From assembly GCF_018860245.1 (NCBI RefSeq), contig NZ_JAHKPD010000008.1, forward strand, positions 67,821 to 131,820: 64,000 nt of DNA. Reading direction: 5' to 3'. Position 1 is the stretch's first letter. Every line of letters begins with the position of its first letter. The stretch comes from Pseudotamlana agarivorans. GTDB lineage: Bacteria > Bacteroidota > Bacteroidia > Flavobacteriales > Flavobacteriaceae. The translations under genes were made by a program, and so were the position numbers. Shown here in pieces: positions 36,292 through 45,466 of this stretch. The notes beneath the pieces were generated by a model, which worked only from the letters and a program-made list of their open reading frames with translations, searched no databases and had not been told where the DNA came from.

Positions 36292-36804
36292 ATGAAGAAC
36301 ATCGTTTACATCGTTTTATTAGCAGTAGTATTTACCTCTTGTCAGCAACAAAAAATTGGTTATGTTGATAATGGAATTGTTATAAATGAATTTCAAGAGA
36401 AAAAAGATATAGAGGCTAACTTTCAAATTAAGGATGATGCTTTTAAAAAACGCGCCGATAGTATTGGTCAAGCTTTTCAAACTGAAGTTCAAGAAGCTCA
36501 GGTTGTAGCAAAAAAAACACCTCAGAAAGCGCAAGAAATTATGGGTGGTTTGCAGCAAAAACAGCAAATGTTACAGCAACAAATGCAAATAGAGCAACAG
36601 GCGATCACACAAGAATTTCAAGCTCAAATTGATTCTGTAATTGTAAAAGTGAAAGGATTTGTAAAAGATTATGGTAAGAATAACGGCTATACTTTTGTAT
36701 TAGGTACTAGCGATGCTTCTGCCGCTGTGCTTTATGGTGCCGAGGAAAATGATTTAACCCAAATCGTATTAGAGGCGTTAAATGCAGATTATAATAAAAA
36801 ATAA
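36292..36804 (+). CDS. OmpH/Skp-like periplasmic chaperone, probable lipoprotein
   Basis: A 170-residue protein of the OmpH (Skp) family, which holds unfolded outer-membrane proteins in the periplasm. The N-terminus has a lipobox-like AVVFTSC near residue 17, so it is probably lipid anchored, unlike E. coli Skp. The KIGYVDNGIVINEFQEKKD strand-helix start and a long Gln/Lys-rich coiled coil (about 45-120) are seen, then VKGFVKDYGKNNGYTFVLGTSD, the family's C-terminal signature. It has its own promoter, and a strong terminator follows. Confidence 0.88.
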   Translation: MKNIVYIVLLAVVFTSCQQQKIGYVDNGIVINEFQEKKDIEANFQIKDDAFKKRADSIGQAFQTEVQEAQVVAKKTPQKAQEIMGGLQQKQQMLQQQMQIEQQAITQEFQAQIDSVIVKVKGFVKDYGKNNGYTFVLGTSDASAAVLYGAEENDLTQIVLEALNADYNKK

Positions 36805-36822
36805 ATTCACAAATTGTGATTA

Positions 36823-36856
36823 AAAAAGCCAAATGTTATGCATTTGGCTTTTTTTA
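36823..36856 (+). terminator. strong intrinsic terminator after the OmpH-like gene
   Basis: AAAGCCAAATG pairs perfectly with CATTTGGCTTT around a TTATG loop and ends in a T-run. A textbook Rho-independent terminator. Confidence 0.92.
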
Positions 36857-37059
36857 TACTTTAAAAATTTGCTGTTTGTCGACCCTTATAGATGTATGGT
36901 GTTGAAATTCATAATTAACAGTAATTAATAATCAAATTTCGTAAGGTTTTATACTTTCACCATACAAAAAAGATAAGCGCATTATTTACCATCTAATTGA
37001 CGTGATTTTTTAGAAATTATTTCAATTTTATAAACTTAATTTAAAAGCGAACCTATTTT

Positions 37060-39429
37060 ATGAAACTCAAATTAACTGCATGTTTTATGCTATTTACATT
37101 ACTGCTTTTTTCGCAAGAAAACTATACTATAAGTGGTACTGTAAAAGACTTTTCTAATGGCGAATTGGTTTTTGGCGCCTCGGTATATCTAGAAAACACC
37201 TCTACTGGAGGTATTACAAATGCTTATGGTTTTTATTCGTTAACTGCTCCTCAAGGCACCTACAACATTGTGGTCTCTTACTTGGGCTATGTAACAATAA
37301 AGCAAGAAGTCGTGTTAAATGCTAATCAAAATATGGTTTTCGAACTCGAAGAGGATACCACCTCTTTAGATGAAGTGGTTATTACAGCTGAAGAAAGCGA
37401 AAAAGTAAATATCCGAGATCCGCAAATGGGTGTTGCTTTAATTAAAAGTGCTACGATTAAACAAATTCCTGCTGTTTTGGGTGAAGTTGATGTTGTAAAA
37501 TCGATTCAATTATTGCCTGGAGTTACCAATAATGGAGAAGGTTCTAACGGATTTAATGTTCGTGGTGGTGCTGTGGATCAAAATTTAGTGCTTTTAGATG
37601 AGGCTATTATTTTTAATGAATCCCATTTATTTGGTTTCTTTTCTGTTTTTAATGCCGATGTGATTAAAGATGTTAAGCTTTATAAGGGTAATATCCCATC
37701 TAATTACGGCGGTAGAGTGTCATCGGTGTTGGATATTAGGCAAAAGGATGGCAATAGTAAAGATTTTGAGTTAAATGGTGGTATTGGGTTAATTTCTAGT
37801 AGACTCTCGGTTGAAGGACCATTGTTTAAGAGTAAAGGGTCTTTTATCCTGGCTGGACGCTCGTCGTATGCGCATCTGTTTTTAAAGCTAGCCAACGAAG
37901 ATAATACCGCTTATTTTTATGATTTTAATGCTAAAGGGACTTATGAAATTAGCCAGAATGACCGCTTGTATTTATCGGGGTATTTTGGAAGAGATGTTTT
38001 AAATTTTGATGATGCTTTTTCAAATTCCTACGGAAATAGTACATTCAATTTAAGATGGAATCATGTTTTTAATGATAAGCTATTTTCTAATTTGTCATTT
38101 ATTTATGGAGATTATAATTATCGACTTCAGCTTGGTTTTATTGGGTTAGATTGGGTTTCTAATATTAAAAACATGAATGTTAAGTATGATTTTAAATATT
38201 ACTTAAGCAATAAAACAACGATCGATTTTGGAGCTAGTGTGATTAATTATAATTTTAATCCAGGTGACATTAAGCCACTGGATAGTGATTCGGCTATTAA
38301 TGAAGATAGTTTGGATAAAAAGCGTGCCTTAGAAGGCGGGTTGTATGCTAATGTAGAGCATAAATTATCAGATAAATTAAACGTCCAAGCAGGGTTGCGT
38401 TTTAGTATATTCAACCGATTAGGCGGGCAACCTATAGCCACGTATTTGAACGACCAACCAGTAGTTTATAATGAAACCTTAGGGATCTATGAAGAAGGCA
38501 CAAAAACCGGAGAGTCTGACTATAAAAAAAGCGAAAGTATTGCGAAGTTTTCAAATTTTGAACCGCGGTTAGGACTGGCGTATCAGTTGAATCAAACGTC
38601 CTCAATAAAGTTAGGCTATTCCAGGGTTTCGCAATATTTGCATTTATTATCAAATACTGCAAACGCTACGCCTCTAGATGTTTGGACCCCTAGTGGTTCG
38701 TTTATAGATCCGCAAATGGCTAATCAATATTCTGCAGGCTATTTTAAAGAATTACAAAATGGAAAATTCTCTATAGAAACAGAAGCGTATTATAAAACGG
38801 TTGATAATCGTATTGATTATATAGATGGTTCCAGTTTAATTGCTAATAATAATATTGAAACTCAGATTCTTCAAGGCGAATCCAGAGCCTATGGTTTGGA
38901 GTTTTTATTCAGAAAAAACAAAGGAAAATTTACGGGGTGGTTAGCTTATACCCTTTCTAAATCTGAACAAAAAACACCAGGTGGAAACGCCGGTGGTCCA
39001 GGAATTAATAAAGGGGATTGGTATAATACCCCTTTCGATAGAACACATGATATTTCGTTAACAGGCAGTTATAAGTTAACGAATAAATGGAGTTTGAGTT
39101 CCAATTTTATTTATCAAACAGGACGTCCAGTAACTTACCCTGTTGGTCAGTATGAATATGAAGGGCTTTCTATTGCGGTTTACGATAGTAGAAATGCTAA
39201 TAGATTACCGGCTTATAACCGCTTAGATTTTGCTGCGACATTTAAACCAAATCGTAAACCTGAAGCCCGTTGGAAAGGGGAGTGGGTGTTTAGTATTTAT
39301 AACGCTTATAATCGTAAAAATGCGGCCTCTATTTCATTCGGACAAAATCCTGATACGGGCGCTAATGAAGCTACACGAACTGCTATTTTCGGGATTGTAC
39401 CTTCGGTAACTTATAATTTTAAATTTTAA
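37060..39429 (+). CDS. TonB-dependent receptor with N-terminal carboxypeptidase-regulatory-like domain
   Basis: A 789-residue outer-membrane receptor. A signal peptide (LTACFMLFTLLLFSQE) precedes a CarboxypepD_reg-like domain (about 20-115, SGTVKDFSNGELVFGASVYLEN and on). A plug domain (about 120-235, GVALIKSATIKQIPAVLGE, NVRGGAVDQNLVLLDEAI) and a 22-strand barrel follow, ending in an aromatic-rich SVTYNFKF. It takes up an unknown ligand using TonB energy. The DUF4249 lipoprotein gene starts 6 bp later, so the two form one operon. It is not a SusC-length protein; its ligand is unlikely to be a classic SusD-type glycan. Confidence 0.92.
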   Translation: MKLKLTACFMLFTLLLFSQENYTISGTVKDFSNGELVFGASVYLENTSTGGITNAYGFYSLTAPQGTYNIVVSYLGYVTIKQEVVLNANQNMVFELEEDTTSLDEVVITAEESEKVNIRDPQMGVALIKSATIKQIPAVLGEVDVVKSIQLLPGVTNNGEGSNGFNVRGGAVDQNLVLLDEAIIFNESHLFGFFSVFNADVIKDVKLYKGNIPSNYGGRVSSVLDIRQKDGNSKDFELNGGIGLISSRLSVEGPLFKSKGSFILAGRSSYAHLFLKLANEDNTAYFYDFNAKGTYEISQNDRLYLSGYFGRDVLNFDDAFSNSYGNSTFNLRWNHVFNDKLFSNLSFIYGDYNYRLQLGFIGLDWVSNIKNMNVKYDFKYYLSNKTTIDFGASVINYNFNPGDIKPLDSDSAINEDSLDKKRALEGGLYANVEHKLSDKLNVQAGLRFSIFNRLGGQPIATYLNDQPVVYNETLGIYEEGTKTGESDYKKSESIAKFSNFEPRLGLAYQLNQTSSIKLGYSRVSQYLHLLSNTANATPLDVWTPSGSFIDPQMANQYSAGYFKELQNGKFSIETEAYYKTVDNRIDYIDGSSLIANNNIETQILQGESRAYGLEFLFRKNKGKFTGWLAYTLSKSEQKTPGGNAGGPGINKGDWYNTPFDRTHDISLTGSYKLTNKWSLSSNFIYQTGRPVTYPVGQYEYEGLSIAVYDSRNANRLPAYNRLDFAATFKPNRKPEARWKGEWVFSIYNAYNRKNAASISFGQNPDTGANEATRTAIFGIVPSVTYNFKF

Positions 39430-39435
39430 AACCTC

Positions 39436-40290
39436 ATGAAAAAATATATATACCTAAGTTTTATCTGCGTTGTAAACCTACTGGTGTCTTGTACAGATGT
39501 TATAGATGTTGAAGTACCTACAGCCGATCCTAGATTGGTTATCGAGGCTTCCTTAGATTGGGAAAAAGGCACTTTAGGGAATAATCAAACTATAAAATTA
39601 AGCAAGACTTCGCCGTATTTTGATACGAATAGTTCAAACCCCGTTACAAACGCTATGGTTTCTGTGACTAGGTTAAGTGATAATCGTGTTTTTAATTTTG
39701 CTAATAACAATGATGGTACCTATACAACAACCAGTTTTGAGGCTGTTTTTAATGAAACGTATCAATTGGATGTTTTATATGAAAATGAAGTCTATACAGC
39801 TACTGAAATGCTCTTGCCTACAACAGAAATTACAAAAATTACGCAATCTAAAGATGGTGGTATTCTGCCCGATGCCATAGAGGTAAATGTATTTTTTGAT
39901 GATCCTGATAATGAAACTAATTTTTATATTATAAGGTTTCAAAACCAGGGTGACTTATTTCCTGAGTTTCGAGATCTATCCGATGAATTGTTAAACGGTA
40001 ATGAAATACGTGTTTTTTATGAGAAACGTGGGGATGATGAAAATGATAAAGATAATGAGTTAAAGCCTGGAGATGTAGTGGATATTAATTTGTTTAATGT
40101 TTCCGAGCGTTATTATAAATACATGCAGTTACTAAATAGCCAATTAGGTTCTGGAAATCCGTTTTCACCGACGCCAGTTGAGTTACGTGGTAATTGTATT
40201 AATGCCACCAATGCTGATAACTATCCATACGGCTATTTTAGGGTTACTGAAACCGATGAACGTGTATATACTATAACCGAAGAGAATTAA
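39436..40290 (+). CDS. DUF4249 lipoprotein, partner of the TonB receptor
   Basis: A 284-residue lipoprotein: signal peptide with lipobox VNLLVSC near residue 19, followed by beta-rich Ig-like sequence. Seen: IEASLDWEKGTLGNNQTIKLSKTSPYFD and the ELRGNCINATNADNYPYGYF end, features of DUF4249. In Bacteroidetes these are usually next to TonB receptors, as here with a 6-bp gap. They are assumed to sit on the cell surface and help capture ligand. A biochemical role has not been shown for this family. Confidence 0.85.
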   Translation: MKKYIYLSFICVVNLLVSCTDVIDVEVPTADPRLVIEASLDWEKGTLGNNQTIKLSKTSPYFDTNSSNPVTNAMVSVTRLSDNRVFNFANNNDGTYTTTSFEAVFNETYQLDVLYENEVYTATEMLLPTTEITKITQSKDGGILPDAIEVNVFFDDPDNETNFYIIRFQNQGDLFPEFRDLSDELLNGNEIRVFYEKRGDDENDKDNELKPGDVVDINLFNVSERYYKYMQLLNSQLGSGNPFSPTPVELRGNCINATNADNYPYGYFRVTETDERVYTITEEN

Positions 40291-40331
40291 GCCTTATACG
40301 CTTCTTAAATTTCGTAATAGTGCCTGTGTCT

Positions 40332-40727
40332 TTATTGAAACAAATACACTGCAAAAACAGCAACGATGAAATAAATGGTGATGTTTCTTGCGCCGTCAAA
40401 ATCTTTCGCAATACGTTGACCCAATAAAAATATTAAAAGAATAAAACAGGAAATGATACTACCTATTAAAGCATAAAAGGAAACTTGATAGGCGATTATT
40501 TGGTATATGCCAAAGCTGCAAAAGGCGGTTGCCAAAGCTTCCAGAATGATAATTAACACCAAAATAACGGGGATATATTTTGCTATAAATGTTTTGGAAA
40601 AATATTCGTTTAAAAATAAAATCTGGCCTTTAAAATCACTTACTTTATCGTAAAAACTCATTAAAAAAGTGATAACTAAAAAGCTTAAAATCAGTAATTC
40701 AGCGCTATAACTTAAAATGGTTTTCAT
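40332..40727 (-). CDS. small DoxX-like membrane protein
   Basis: A 131-residue inner-membrane protein with four hydrophobic helices and short loops. The pattern, including FYDKVSDFKGQ after the first helix and QRIAKDFDGARNITIYF near the end, resembles DoxX-like proteins of Bacteroidetes. The family has no uniform function. It starts 10 bp after the holB stop on the same strand, so they are likely co-transcribed. Assignment rests on pattern only. Confidence 0.55.
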   Translation of the reverse strand: MKTILSYSAELLILSFLVITFLMSFYDKVSDFKGQILFLNEYFSKTFIAKYIPVILVLIIILEALATAFCSFGIYQIIAYQVSFYALIGSIISCFILLIFLLGQRIAKDFDGARNITIYFIVAVFAVYLFQ

Positions 40728-40736
40728 GGTACGGTG

Positions 40737-41891
40737 TTAAGCCTTTTTAGCATGTAGTAACCGGGTTAACTTAATGGATAAATCGGTTAGAATTATTTTG
40801 GAATTTCCGTTGCGTTCTATGTGGTAAATGGCATCTTGAAGTTCGTTACTAATGTCCATAATATTGTTGCCATGAACAAAAGGCGCGAAGTTTTCTAGTT
40901 TAAATTTATTTGTTTTAGGTTCGAAGAAAACTAAATCTGTCGCGTTATAATTGAGTAGTAATGCTTGACGGAAAAAATCTAAACAGAAGTTTAAAAACTG
41001 CTTTTGTGTTTCGCGTCCTGTTTTGGCGATGTCTTCACTCCAAGAGATTAAATCGTGAATAGCGGCTTTATTTCCTTTAGCCTTAAAGGCACTTCGAATC
41101 CAGAAAATAAACCAGGTTTCAAATTGAATGTCTTCAGAGTCTTTAAAAGCCAAGTCACAGGCTTTATTGTAGTTTCCGTTAGATTGATGCGCTATTTTGG
41201 TGGCCTTAGCGGGTTCTACCTGGTATTGGGCTATTAATGCGTCTTTAATAACATTTTCGGATAGCGGCGGAAAATGTAATATTTGGCAGCGTGAACGAAT
41301 CGTATTTATAATTTGCTCTTCGTCTTCGGCGATTAATAAAAACACGGTGTCTTTTGGGGGCTCTTCAATCAGTTTTAAAAGCTTATTGGCACAGGCAGAA
41401 TTCATTTTTTCGGCCATCCAGATAAGCATCACTTTATGTCCGCCTTCGTAAGATTTTAACGTAAGCGCTTTTACGATTTCAACGGCTTCGTCGACGCCTA
41501 TTTGACCTTGTTTATTGTCTACGCCAAGAAGTTTGTACCAATCGAAAAGGTTTCCGTAAGGTTGTTCATTAAGCAATTGGCGCCATTCTTCAAGGTAAAA
41601 ACTAGATACCGGTTTGCTCTTTACTTTGTCGCTAGTGGTTACAGGAAAAGCAAAGTGTAAATCTGGGTGAGAAAAGTTATTAAATTTTAAGTTGCAACTT
41701 TCGTTTCCGCTGTTATTTTCTCCACCAGTATTTGAACATAAAATGTATTGGGCATAGGCTAGGGCTATGGGTAAAGTGCCACAACCTTCATTACCAACAA
41801 AGAGTTGTGCATGCGGTATGCGCCCGTTATCAACACTTTGGGTAAGGTGTTTTTTAATGTGTTCTTGGCCTAAAATATTGGAGAATAACAT
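40737..41891 (-). CDS. holB: HolB DNA polymerase III delta-prime subunit
   Basis: A 384-residue clamp-loader AAA+ protein. The N-terminus has FSNILGQEHIKKHLTQSV and PHAQLFVGNEGCGT, in which the Walker A lysine is lost, as expected for delta-prime, which does not hydrolyse ATP. Sensor motifs are seen: MSNSACANKLLKLIEEPPKDTVFLLIAEDEE-type and NTIRSRCQILHF, with the SRC motif intact. Length is typical. It lies upstream of the DoxX-like gene on the minus strand. Confidence 0.92.
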   Translation of the reverse strand: MLFSNILGQEHIKKHLTQSVDNGRIPHAQLFVGNEGCGTLPIALAYAQYILCSNTGGENNSGNESCNLKFNNFSHPDLHFAFPVTTSDKVKSKPVSSFYLEEWRQLLNEQPYGNLFDWYKLLGVDNKQGQIGVDEAVEIVKALTLKSYEGGHKVMLIWMAEKMNSACANKLLKLIEEPPKDTVFLLIAEDEEQIINTIRSRCQILHFPPLSENVIKDALIAQYQVEPAKATKIAHQSNGNYNKACDLAFKDSEDIQFETWFIFWIRSAFKAKGNKAAIHDLISWSEDIAKTGRETQKQFLNFCLDFFRQALLLNYNATDLVFFEPKTNKFKLENFAPFVHGNNIMDISNELQDAIYHIERNGNSKIILTDLSIKLTRLLHAKKA

Positions 41892-42064
41892 GAAGCAAAC
41901 TTACACATTTTTTTAGTTTTTAGGTAGGGGTTTCGGCAAGTCAAAACTAAAAGTTCCAAAAGAAGTACTGAAGTCCGCAAGAAGGATTGAGCAATTTGTT
42001 TGAGCTCCTCGCAGAGAGCGAGTTGCGAAAGCCTGGTTGCCATTTTTCTTGGCAACTTGCCCTA

Positions 42065-43270
42065 TTATTTATTACTAATAAGCGATTCGGTAATGCGTAC
42101 AGACGCTATTTTAGAAGCGATAATGCCTAAAATGGATATGGTGAAAAATACAATGAAAAAGTTTTCAAGTTCAATGGCAATCGGGTAGGCCAGGGTTGGC
42201 GTAATCATTAGTAAACTAAAATGTTGCTGTAATAAGGTGACGATAAACGCAATGATGATACCAATAATACCACCAATAATACTCATTAAACTGCCTTGAA
42301 GAAAGAATATTTGACGAATGTCTTTTTGGGTTACCCCTATATTGAATAGTGTTGATAAACTTTGCTTTTTGTCTAACATCATCATGATTAGAGAGCCGAT
42401 TACATTGAAAAAAGCGATTATTAAAACGAGTGTAAAAATAAGATAAACCACTAAGTTTTCGGTGTTTAACATTTTGTAAAGCGCATCGTTTAGTTGTGCT
42501 CGGTTTTTTAAGATCACTTTATTACCAAGCGCTGCTTGTATTTCTGCGCGTGCTTTTTCAACATTTGCGCCGTCTTTTAATTTAAATTCGATGCCCGAAA
42601 CTTGGTTTGTTTCGTAGTTTAAAAGTGTTTTTGCGAGGTCGATAGACGAAAATACATAGGTTTCGTTTAAACTTTCGTTTATAAAAAACACGCCAACATT
42701 TATCACTTTTACCGTGTTAAAAGCGTTTTTAGAGGATGTTATTTGTCCGGTTCCAGGTTTTGGAACGTACAGATTTATATTTTTTGTGAAATTTAAAACA
42801 CCTAAAGATAGGTCGTTTGATATGCCCCAACCTACAACAATTTGATTGCTTTTTTGGTCCAGCCAGTCGCCATGATCGATCACCGAATCGATGCTTACTA
42901 CATTTTGGTAATTTTCATCAACACCTTTTATAACCGCCAGTGCATTTTTATCTTGAGATTCAATAATAATGCGCTCTTCTATAGTCTTAGAAAATGTGGC
43001 AATGCCTTCGATTTTGTTTAAATTTTCAATATCGAACGGGTAAAGCATGAAGGATTTTCCAACGGCCGATTCTGCTTTTAGATCCGGATCGACTACACTT
43101 GTAAACTCGAGTGTGAAATCCTTTAAACCAGCAAACCCAGAAAGTACAATAAACAACGATCCAGCACCTACAATAACACCAGCAATGGCGATGTAAGTGA
43201 TGAAATTTATGGCGTTATTGGAGCTTTTTGAACGTAAATAACGTTTTGCAATGTATAATGAAACATTCAT
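42065..43270 (-). CDS. LolC/LolE-type ABC transporter permease
   Basis: A 401-residue FtsX-domain permease, probably the inner-membrane part of the lipoprotein-releasing (Lol) machinery. The start SLYIAKRYLRSKSSNNAINFITYIAIAGV is typical of LolC/E: first membrane helix near residues 22-46, a large periplasmic domain (about 50-260), and three further helices (about 270-390). The ATPase partner (LolD) is not adjacent. The SRSK-type cytoplasmic motif and the FtsX domain support the assignment. Other FtsX-permease roles cannot be fully excluded. Confidence 0.85.
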   Translation of the reverse strand: MNVSLYIAKRYLRSKSSNNAINFITYIAIAGVIVGAGSLFIVLSGFAGLKDFTLEFTSVVDPDLKAESAVGKSFMLYPFDIENLNKIEGIATFSKTIEERIIIESQDKNALAVIKGVDENYQNVVSIDSVIDHGDWLDQKSNQIVVGWGISNDLSLGVLNFTKNINLYVPKPGTGQITSSKNAFNTVKVINVGVFFINESLNETYVFSSIDLAKTLLNYETNQVSGIEFKLKDGANVEKARAEIQAALGNKVILKNRAQLNDALYKMLNTENLVVYLIFTLVLIIAFFNVIGSLIMMMLDKKQSLSTLFNIGVTQKDIRQIFFLQGSLMSIIGGIIGIIIAFIVTLLQQHFSLLMITPTLAYPIAIELENFFIVFFTISILGIIASKIASVRITESLISNK

Positions 43271-43328
43271 GAGGTTAATATTATGAAAAAATAATGACTA
43301 AATGAATGTTGCAATGGCGATAAAATAA

Positions 43329-43748
43329 TTATGATTTTTTTCTTTGATCTAAGATAGTGGGATCTTTAATAGGGTTTTCTTCACCTTTTAAAGATTTTTC
43401 AATTTTATCGATGTATTCTAATGAATCGTCTATAAAGAATTCTAAATGGGGCATGCGCCTCAATTGATTTCTAGTACGTTGTGCTAATTCATGACGAATT
43501 AATGGGGTGTTCGATTTTATACCTTCAAGAAGCTCTTTAGCTTTATCGTTAGGAAAAATGCTTAAATACACTTTAGCCACCGATAAATCTACCGTTACTT
43601 TTACCTTGGAAACCGATATTAAAACGCCGCGCATACCGCCTTCGGTAGCGGCACGTTGTAAAACATCTACTAAATCGTTTTGTAAAACCGTTCCTATTTT
43701 TTTTTGTCTTTGACTTTCTTCTTCCACAGTATAAAAATTATAACCCAT
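43329..43748 (-). CDS. rbfA: RbfA ribosome-binding factor A
   Basis: RbfA helps 30S maturation by acting on the 16S rRNA 5' domain. The KH-like core is seen: SQRQKKIGTVLQNDLVDVLQRA, then SVSKVKVTVDLSVAKVYLSIFPND and RHELAQRTRNQLRRMPHLEFFIDDSLEY. A -7 box (TATTTTTG, minus strand, 43764-43771) rules out a start at 43766. ATG 43748 is listed; GTG 43727, which starts just before EEESQRQKK as in the family, is equally plausible. The gene lies ahead of the LolC/E permease on the same strand. Confidence 0.9.
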   Translation of the reverse strand: MGYNFYTVEEESQRQKKIGTVLQNDLVDVLQRAATEGGMRGVLISVSKVKVTVDLSVAKVYLSIFPNDKAKELLEGIKSNTPLIRHELAQRTRNQLRRMPHLEFFIDDSLEYIDKIEKSLKGEENPIKDPTILDQRKKS

Positions 43749-43763
43749 TAGAGGTTTAGTTTG

Positions 43764-43771
43764 CAAAAATA
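43764..43771 (-). promoter_or_regulatory. -7 promoter box for rbfA
   Basis: TATTTTTG on the minus strand, an exact TAnnTTTG, 16-37 bp upstream of the candidate rbfA starts. Confidence 0.5.
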
Positions 43772-43872
43772 CGTATAATTCGAGATTATGCTGTGTTTAG
43801 AATGCTATTTTCGTATTTTGAAACATGAAAAACAAGGTTTTCGCTTTCGCGGAAATAAAAAAATTAAACGTT

Positions 43873-44277
43873 ATGAAGAAAATTGAGCATATAGGTATTG
43901 CGGTTAAAAACCTTGAAGATTCCAATAACCTGTTTGCAAAACTCTTTGGAAAATTGCATTATAAAATTGAAACAGTCGCCAGTGAAGGTGTAAATACATC
44001 TTTTTTTCAAGTTGGTGAAAATAAAATAGAACTGCTTGAAGCCACTTCTAACGAAAGTACTATTGCTAAATTTATAGCTAAAAAAGGCGAAGGGGTTCAC
44101 CACATAGCATTCGCAGTGGACGACATTTTATCTGAAATTGAGCGACTTAAAAAGGAAGGCTTCACAGTGCTTGATGAATCACCTAAAAATGGTGCGGATA
44201 ATAAACTGGTGACCTTTTTGCATCCGAAATCCTCCAATGGCGTTTTAATTGAGTTATGCCAAGAGATAAAGGAATAA
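43873..44277 (+). CDS. mce: methylmalonyl-CoA epimerase
   Basis: A 134-residue vicinal-oxygen-chelate enzyme that epimerises methylmalonyl-CoA in propionate/branched-chain catabolism. The start KKIEHIGIAVKNLEDSN, the middle EGVHHIAFAVDDILSEIERLK and the end FLHPKSSNGVLIELCQ carry the metal ligands His/Glu of the family. ATG 43873 fits the family start; an earlier ATG at 43825 would add a tail encoded by palindromic repeat DNA (GCTTTCGCGG), so it is rejected. The mutase subunits are not in the window. Confidence 0.92.
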   Translation: MKKIEHIGIAVKNLEDSNNLFAKLFGKLHYKIETVASEGVNTSFFQVGENKIELLEATSNESTIAKFIAKKGEGVHHIAFAVDDILSEIERLKKEGFTVLDESPKNGADNKLVTFLHPKSSNGVLIELCQEIKE

Positions 44278-44325
44278 TTTTCTTGCTAGATATTAAAATA
44301 AGTAGTAATATTGCACTCCAATTTC

Positions 44326-44399
44326 GGTCCTATAACTCAGTTGGTTAGAGTATCTGACTCATAATCAGAAAGTCCATGGTTCGAGCCCATGTGGGACCA
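44326..44399 (+). tRNA. tRNA with CAT anticodon (elongator Met, or Ile2)
   Basis: A 74-nt cloverleaf with acceptor GGTCCTA/TGGGACC, D-arm AACTCAGTTGGTTAGAGT, anticodon loop CTCATAA (CAT at 44360-44362) and T-arm with GGTTCGAGCCC. It may be elongator tRNA-Met or a lysidine-modified tRNA-Ile; sequence alone does not settle it. It is the integration site of the element on its right: the last 42 bases from the anticodon loop onward are part of the repeated att core. Confidence 0.92.
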
Positions 44400-44405
44400 C
44401 TTTTA
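44358..44405 (+). repeat. attL: 48-bp att core in the tRNA 3' half
   Basis: 48 bases from the anticodon loop through the tRNA end and six bases beyond are identical to 55643-55690. Crossing over here preserved a complete tRNA on the left. The repeat starts two bases before the anticodon, a common crossover point for tyrosine integrases. Confidence 0.95.
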
Positions 44406-44411
44406 AAATCA

Positions 44412-44441
44412 AGCCTTAGCAGATGCTAGGGCTTTTTTTGT
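44412..44441 (+). terminator. terminator after the tRNA on the left end of the element
   Basis: AGCC-TAGCA pairs with TGCTA-GGCT with a T-run behind. It terminates the tRNA transcript after integration. A similar, not identical, hairpin follows attR at about 55701-55731, which should be the native tRNA terminator. Confidence 0.85.
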
Positions 44442-44494
44442 GCTTTAAGGTTGAACACAGGTCAAACAATTTCAGAATTTATTAAGTTTGGGGT

Positions 44495-45355
44495 ATGAAA
44501 AGTACAACAGAAAATCCATTAGCATTTATTGAGTGGTATTTAACGAAACAGATATATGTAGACCTTGATGATTTTCATAGTCAAAAAACAAATTTTTTAG
44601 TTCAAGATGGTCTTATTAAAATTGAAAAAAATGACATTGAAAATCATATTATTTATTTCAAAAATATTGCAGGAGTAGATGGTTTGGAAGATAATTTTCA
44701 GAATAATTTTAAAAATATTCTAAAAAGAACTCTTGACCCTGAAGTAGAACAGTCATTGTTTTTTGTGGAGAGTGGGTTTCAAAAAATATTTTCAGTTAAA
44801 AAGGAAGTTAAGGCTTATGCTGAATTGATAAGAATTAAGATTAGGTATATAGAATCATTAAGTGCTGTTAAAAAGTTTTATTTTATAAGTGATTATTTAA
44901 CTAAAATAAAAGATACTGTAGATAGATATTCTACAGAAGTTAAACACTATAACTTCACACCTTCTTTTGTTTTGTTAGCTGAAAATGAAAAAGACCAGCA
45001 GGCAAAAATAGAAAGATTGTTTAATTTATTAACTGAGTCACCATCTTTAATTGATACTTCAAAAGAGGAGTTTATTAATGCGTTTTCTGGGAAAGAAGTT
45101 ACAATTGGAGTTAATTGGTTAGTTATTGGTAAAAACAAGATTGTTTCTAAGATTTCATTATTTTATTTTATAGAGGAACTTCAAAAAAATAATCATTTAA
45201 GTAATAGCATTATTCATGATCTAAATAAATACGTCTTATATACTTTTAGGGATAACCATGGCCAAGAATTAAAGAACCTGAAACAATCTAAGACAACAAT
45301 CTCAAATATTCCTACCCAAAAGGATAGAATAGACACCATAATTTCTTCACTTTAA
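44495..45355 (+). CDS. unknown protein at the left end of the element
   Basis: A 286-residue soluble, Lys/Glu/Ile-rich protein with no signal peptide or membrane helix and no domain I recognise. Mostly helical by composition; a C-terminal segment beginning near GVNWLVIGKNKIVSKISLFYF is the most distinctive. It sits next to attL, ahead of the excisionase-like gene, where accessory or recombination-helper genes often lie. A TAAGTTTG box (44483-44490) ends only 4 bp before the ATG, so the message would be leaderless or nearly so if that promoter is real. Role unassigned. Confidence 0.7.
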   Translation: MKSTTENPLAFIEWYLTKQIYVDLDDFHSQKTNFLVQDGLIKIEKNDIENHIIYFKNIAGVDGLEDNFQNNFKNILKRTLDPEVEQSLFFVESGFQKIFSVKKEVKAYAELIRIKIRYIESLSAVKKFYFISDYLTKIKDTVDRYSTEVKHYNFTPSFVLLAENEKDQQAKIERLFNLLTESPSLIDTSKEEFINAFSGKEVTIGVNWLVIGKNKIVSKISLFYFIEELQKNNHLSNSIIHDLNKYVLYTFRDNHGQELKNLKQSKTTISNIPTQKDRIDTIISSL

Positions 45356-45435
45356 AAATACCATTACCCTACAGTCAAGGTATAGTAAATGTATATAAGG
45401 CTTTAATGCTCATTTCTTTGTATCAACAATAACAA

Positions 45436-45451
45436 GGATATGCGCATATCC
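45436..45451. promoter_or_regulatory. 16-bp palindromic operator-like site
   Basis: GGATATGCGCATATCC is perfectly self-complementary and ends 15 bp before the ATG of the excisionase-like gene. It is a good candidate binding site for a dimeric regulator, either the excisionase itself or the element's XRE protein (53265). Confidence 0.6.
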
Positions 45452-45466
45452 ATAATTTTTATAATT

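Noticed and set aside
40737-41891. HolB inactivated by loss of the Walker A lysine
   Set aside because: Delta-prime subunits normally lack a working ATP site, so the change is expected.
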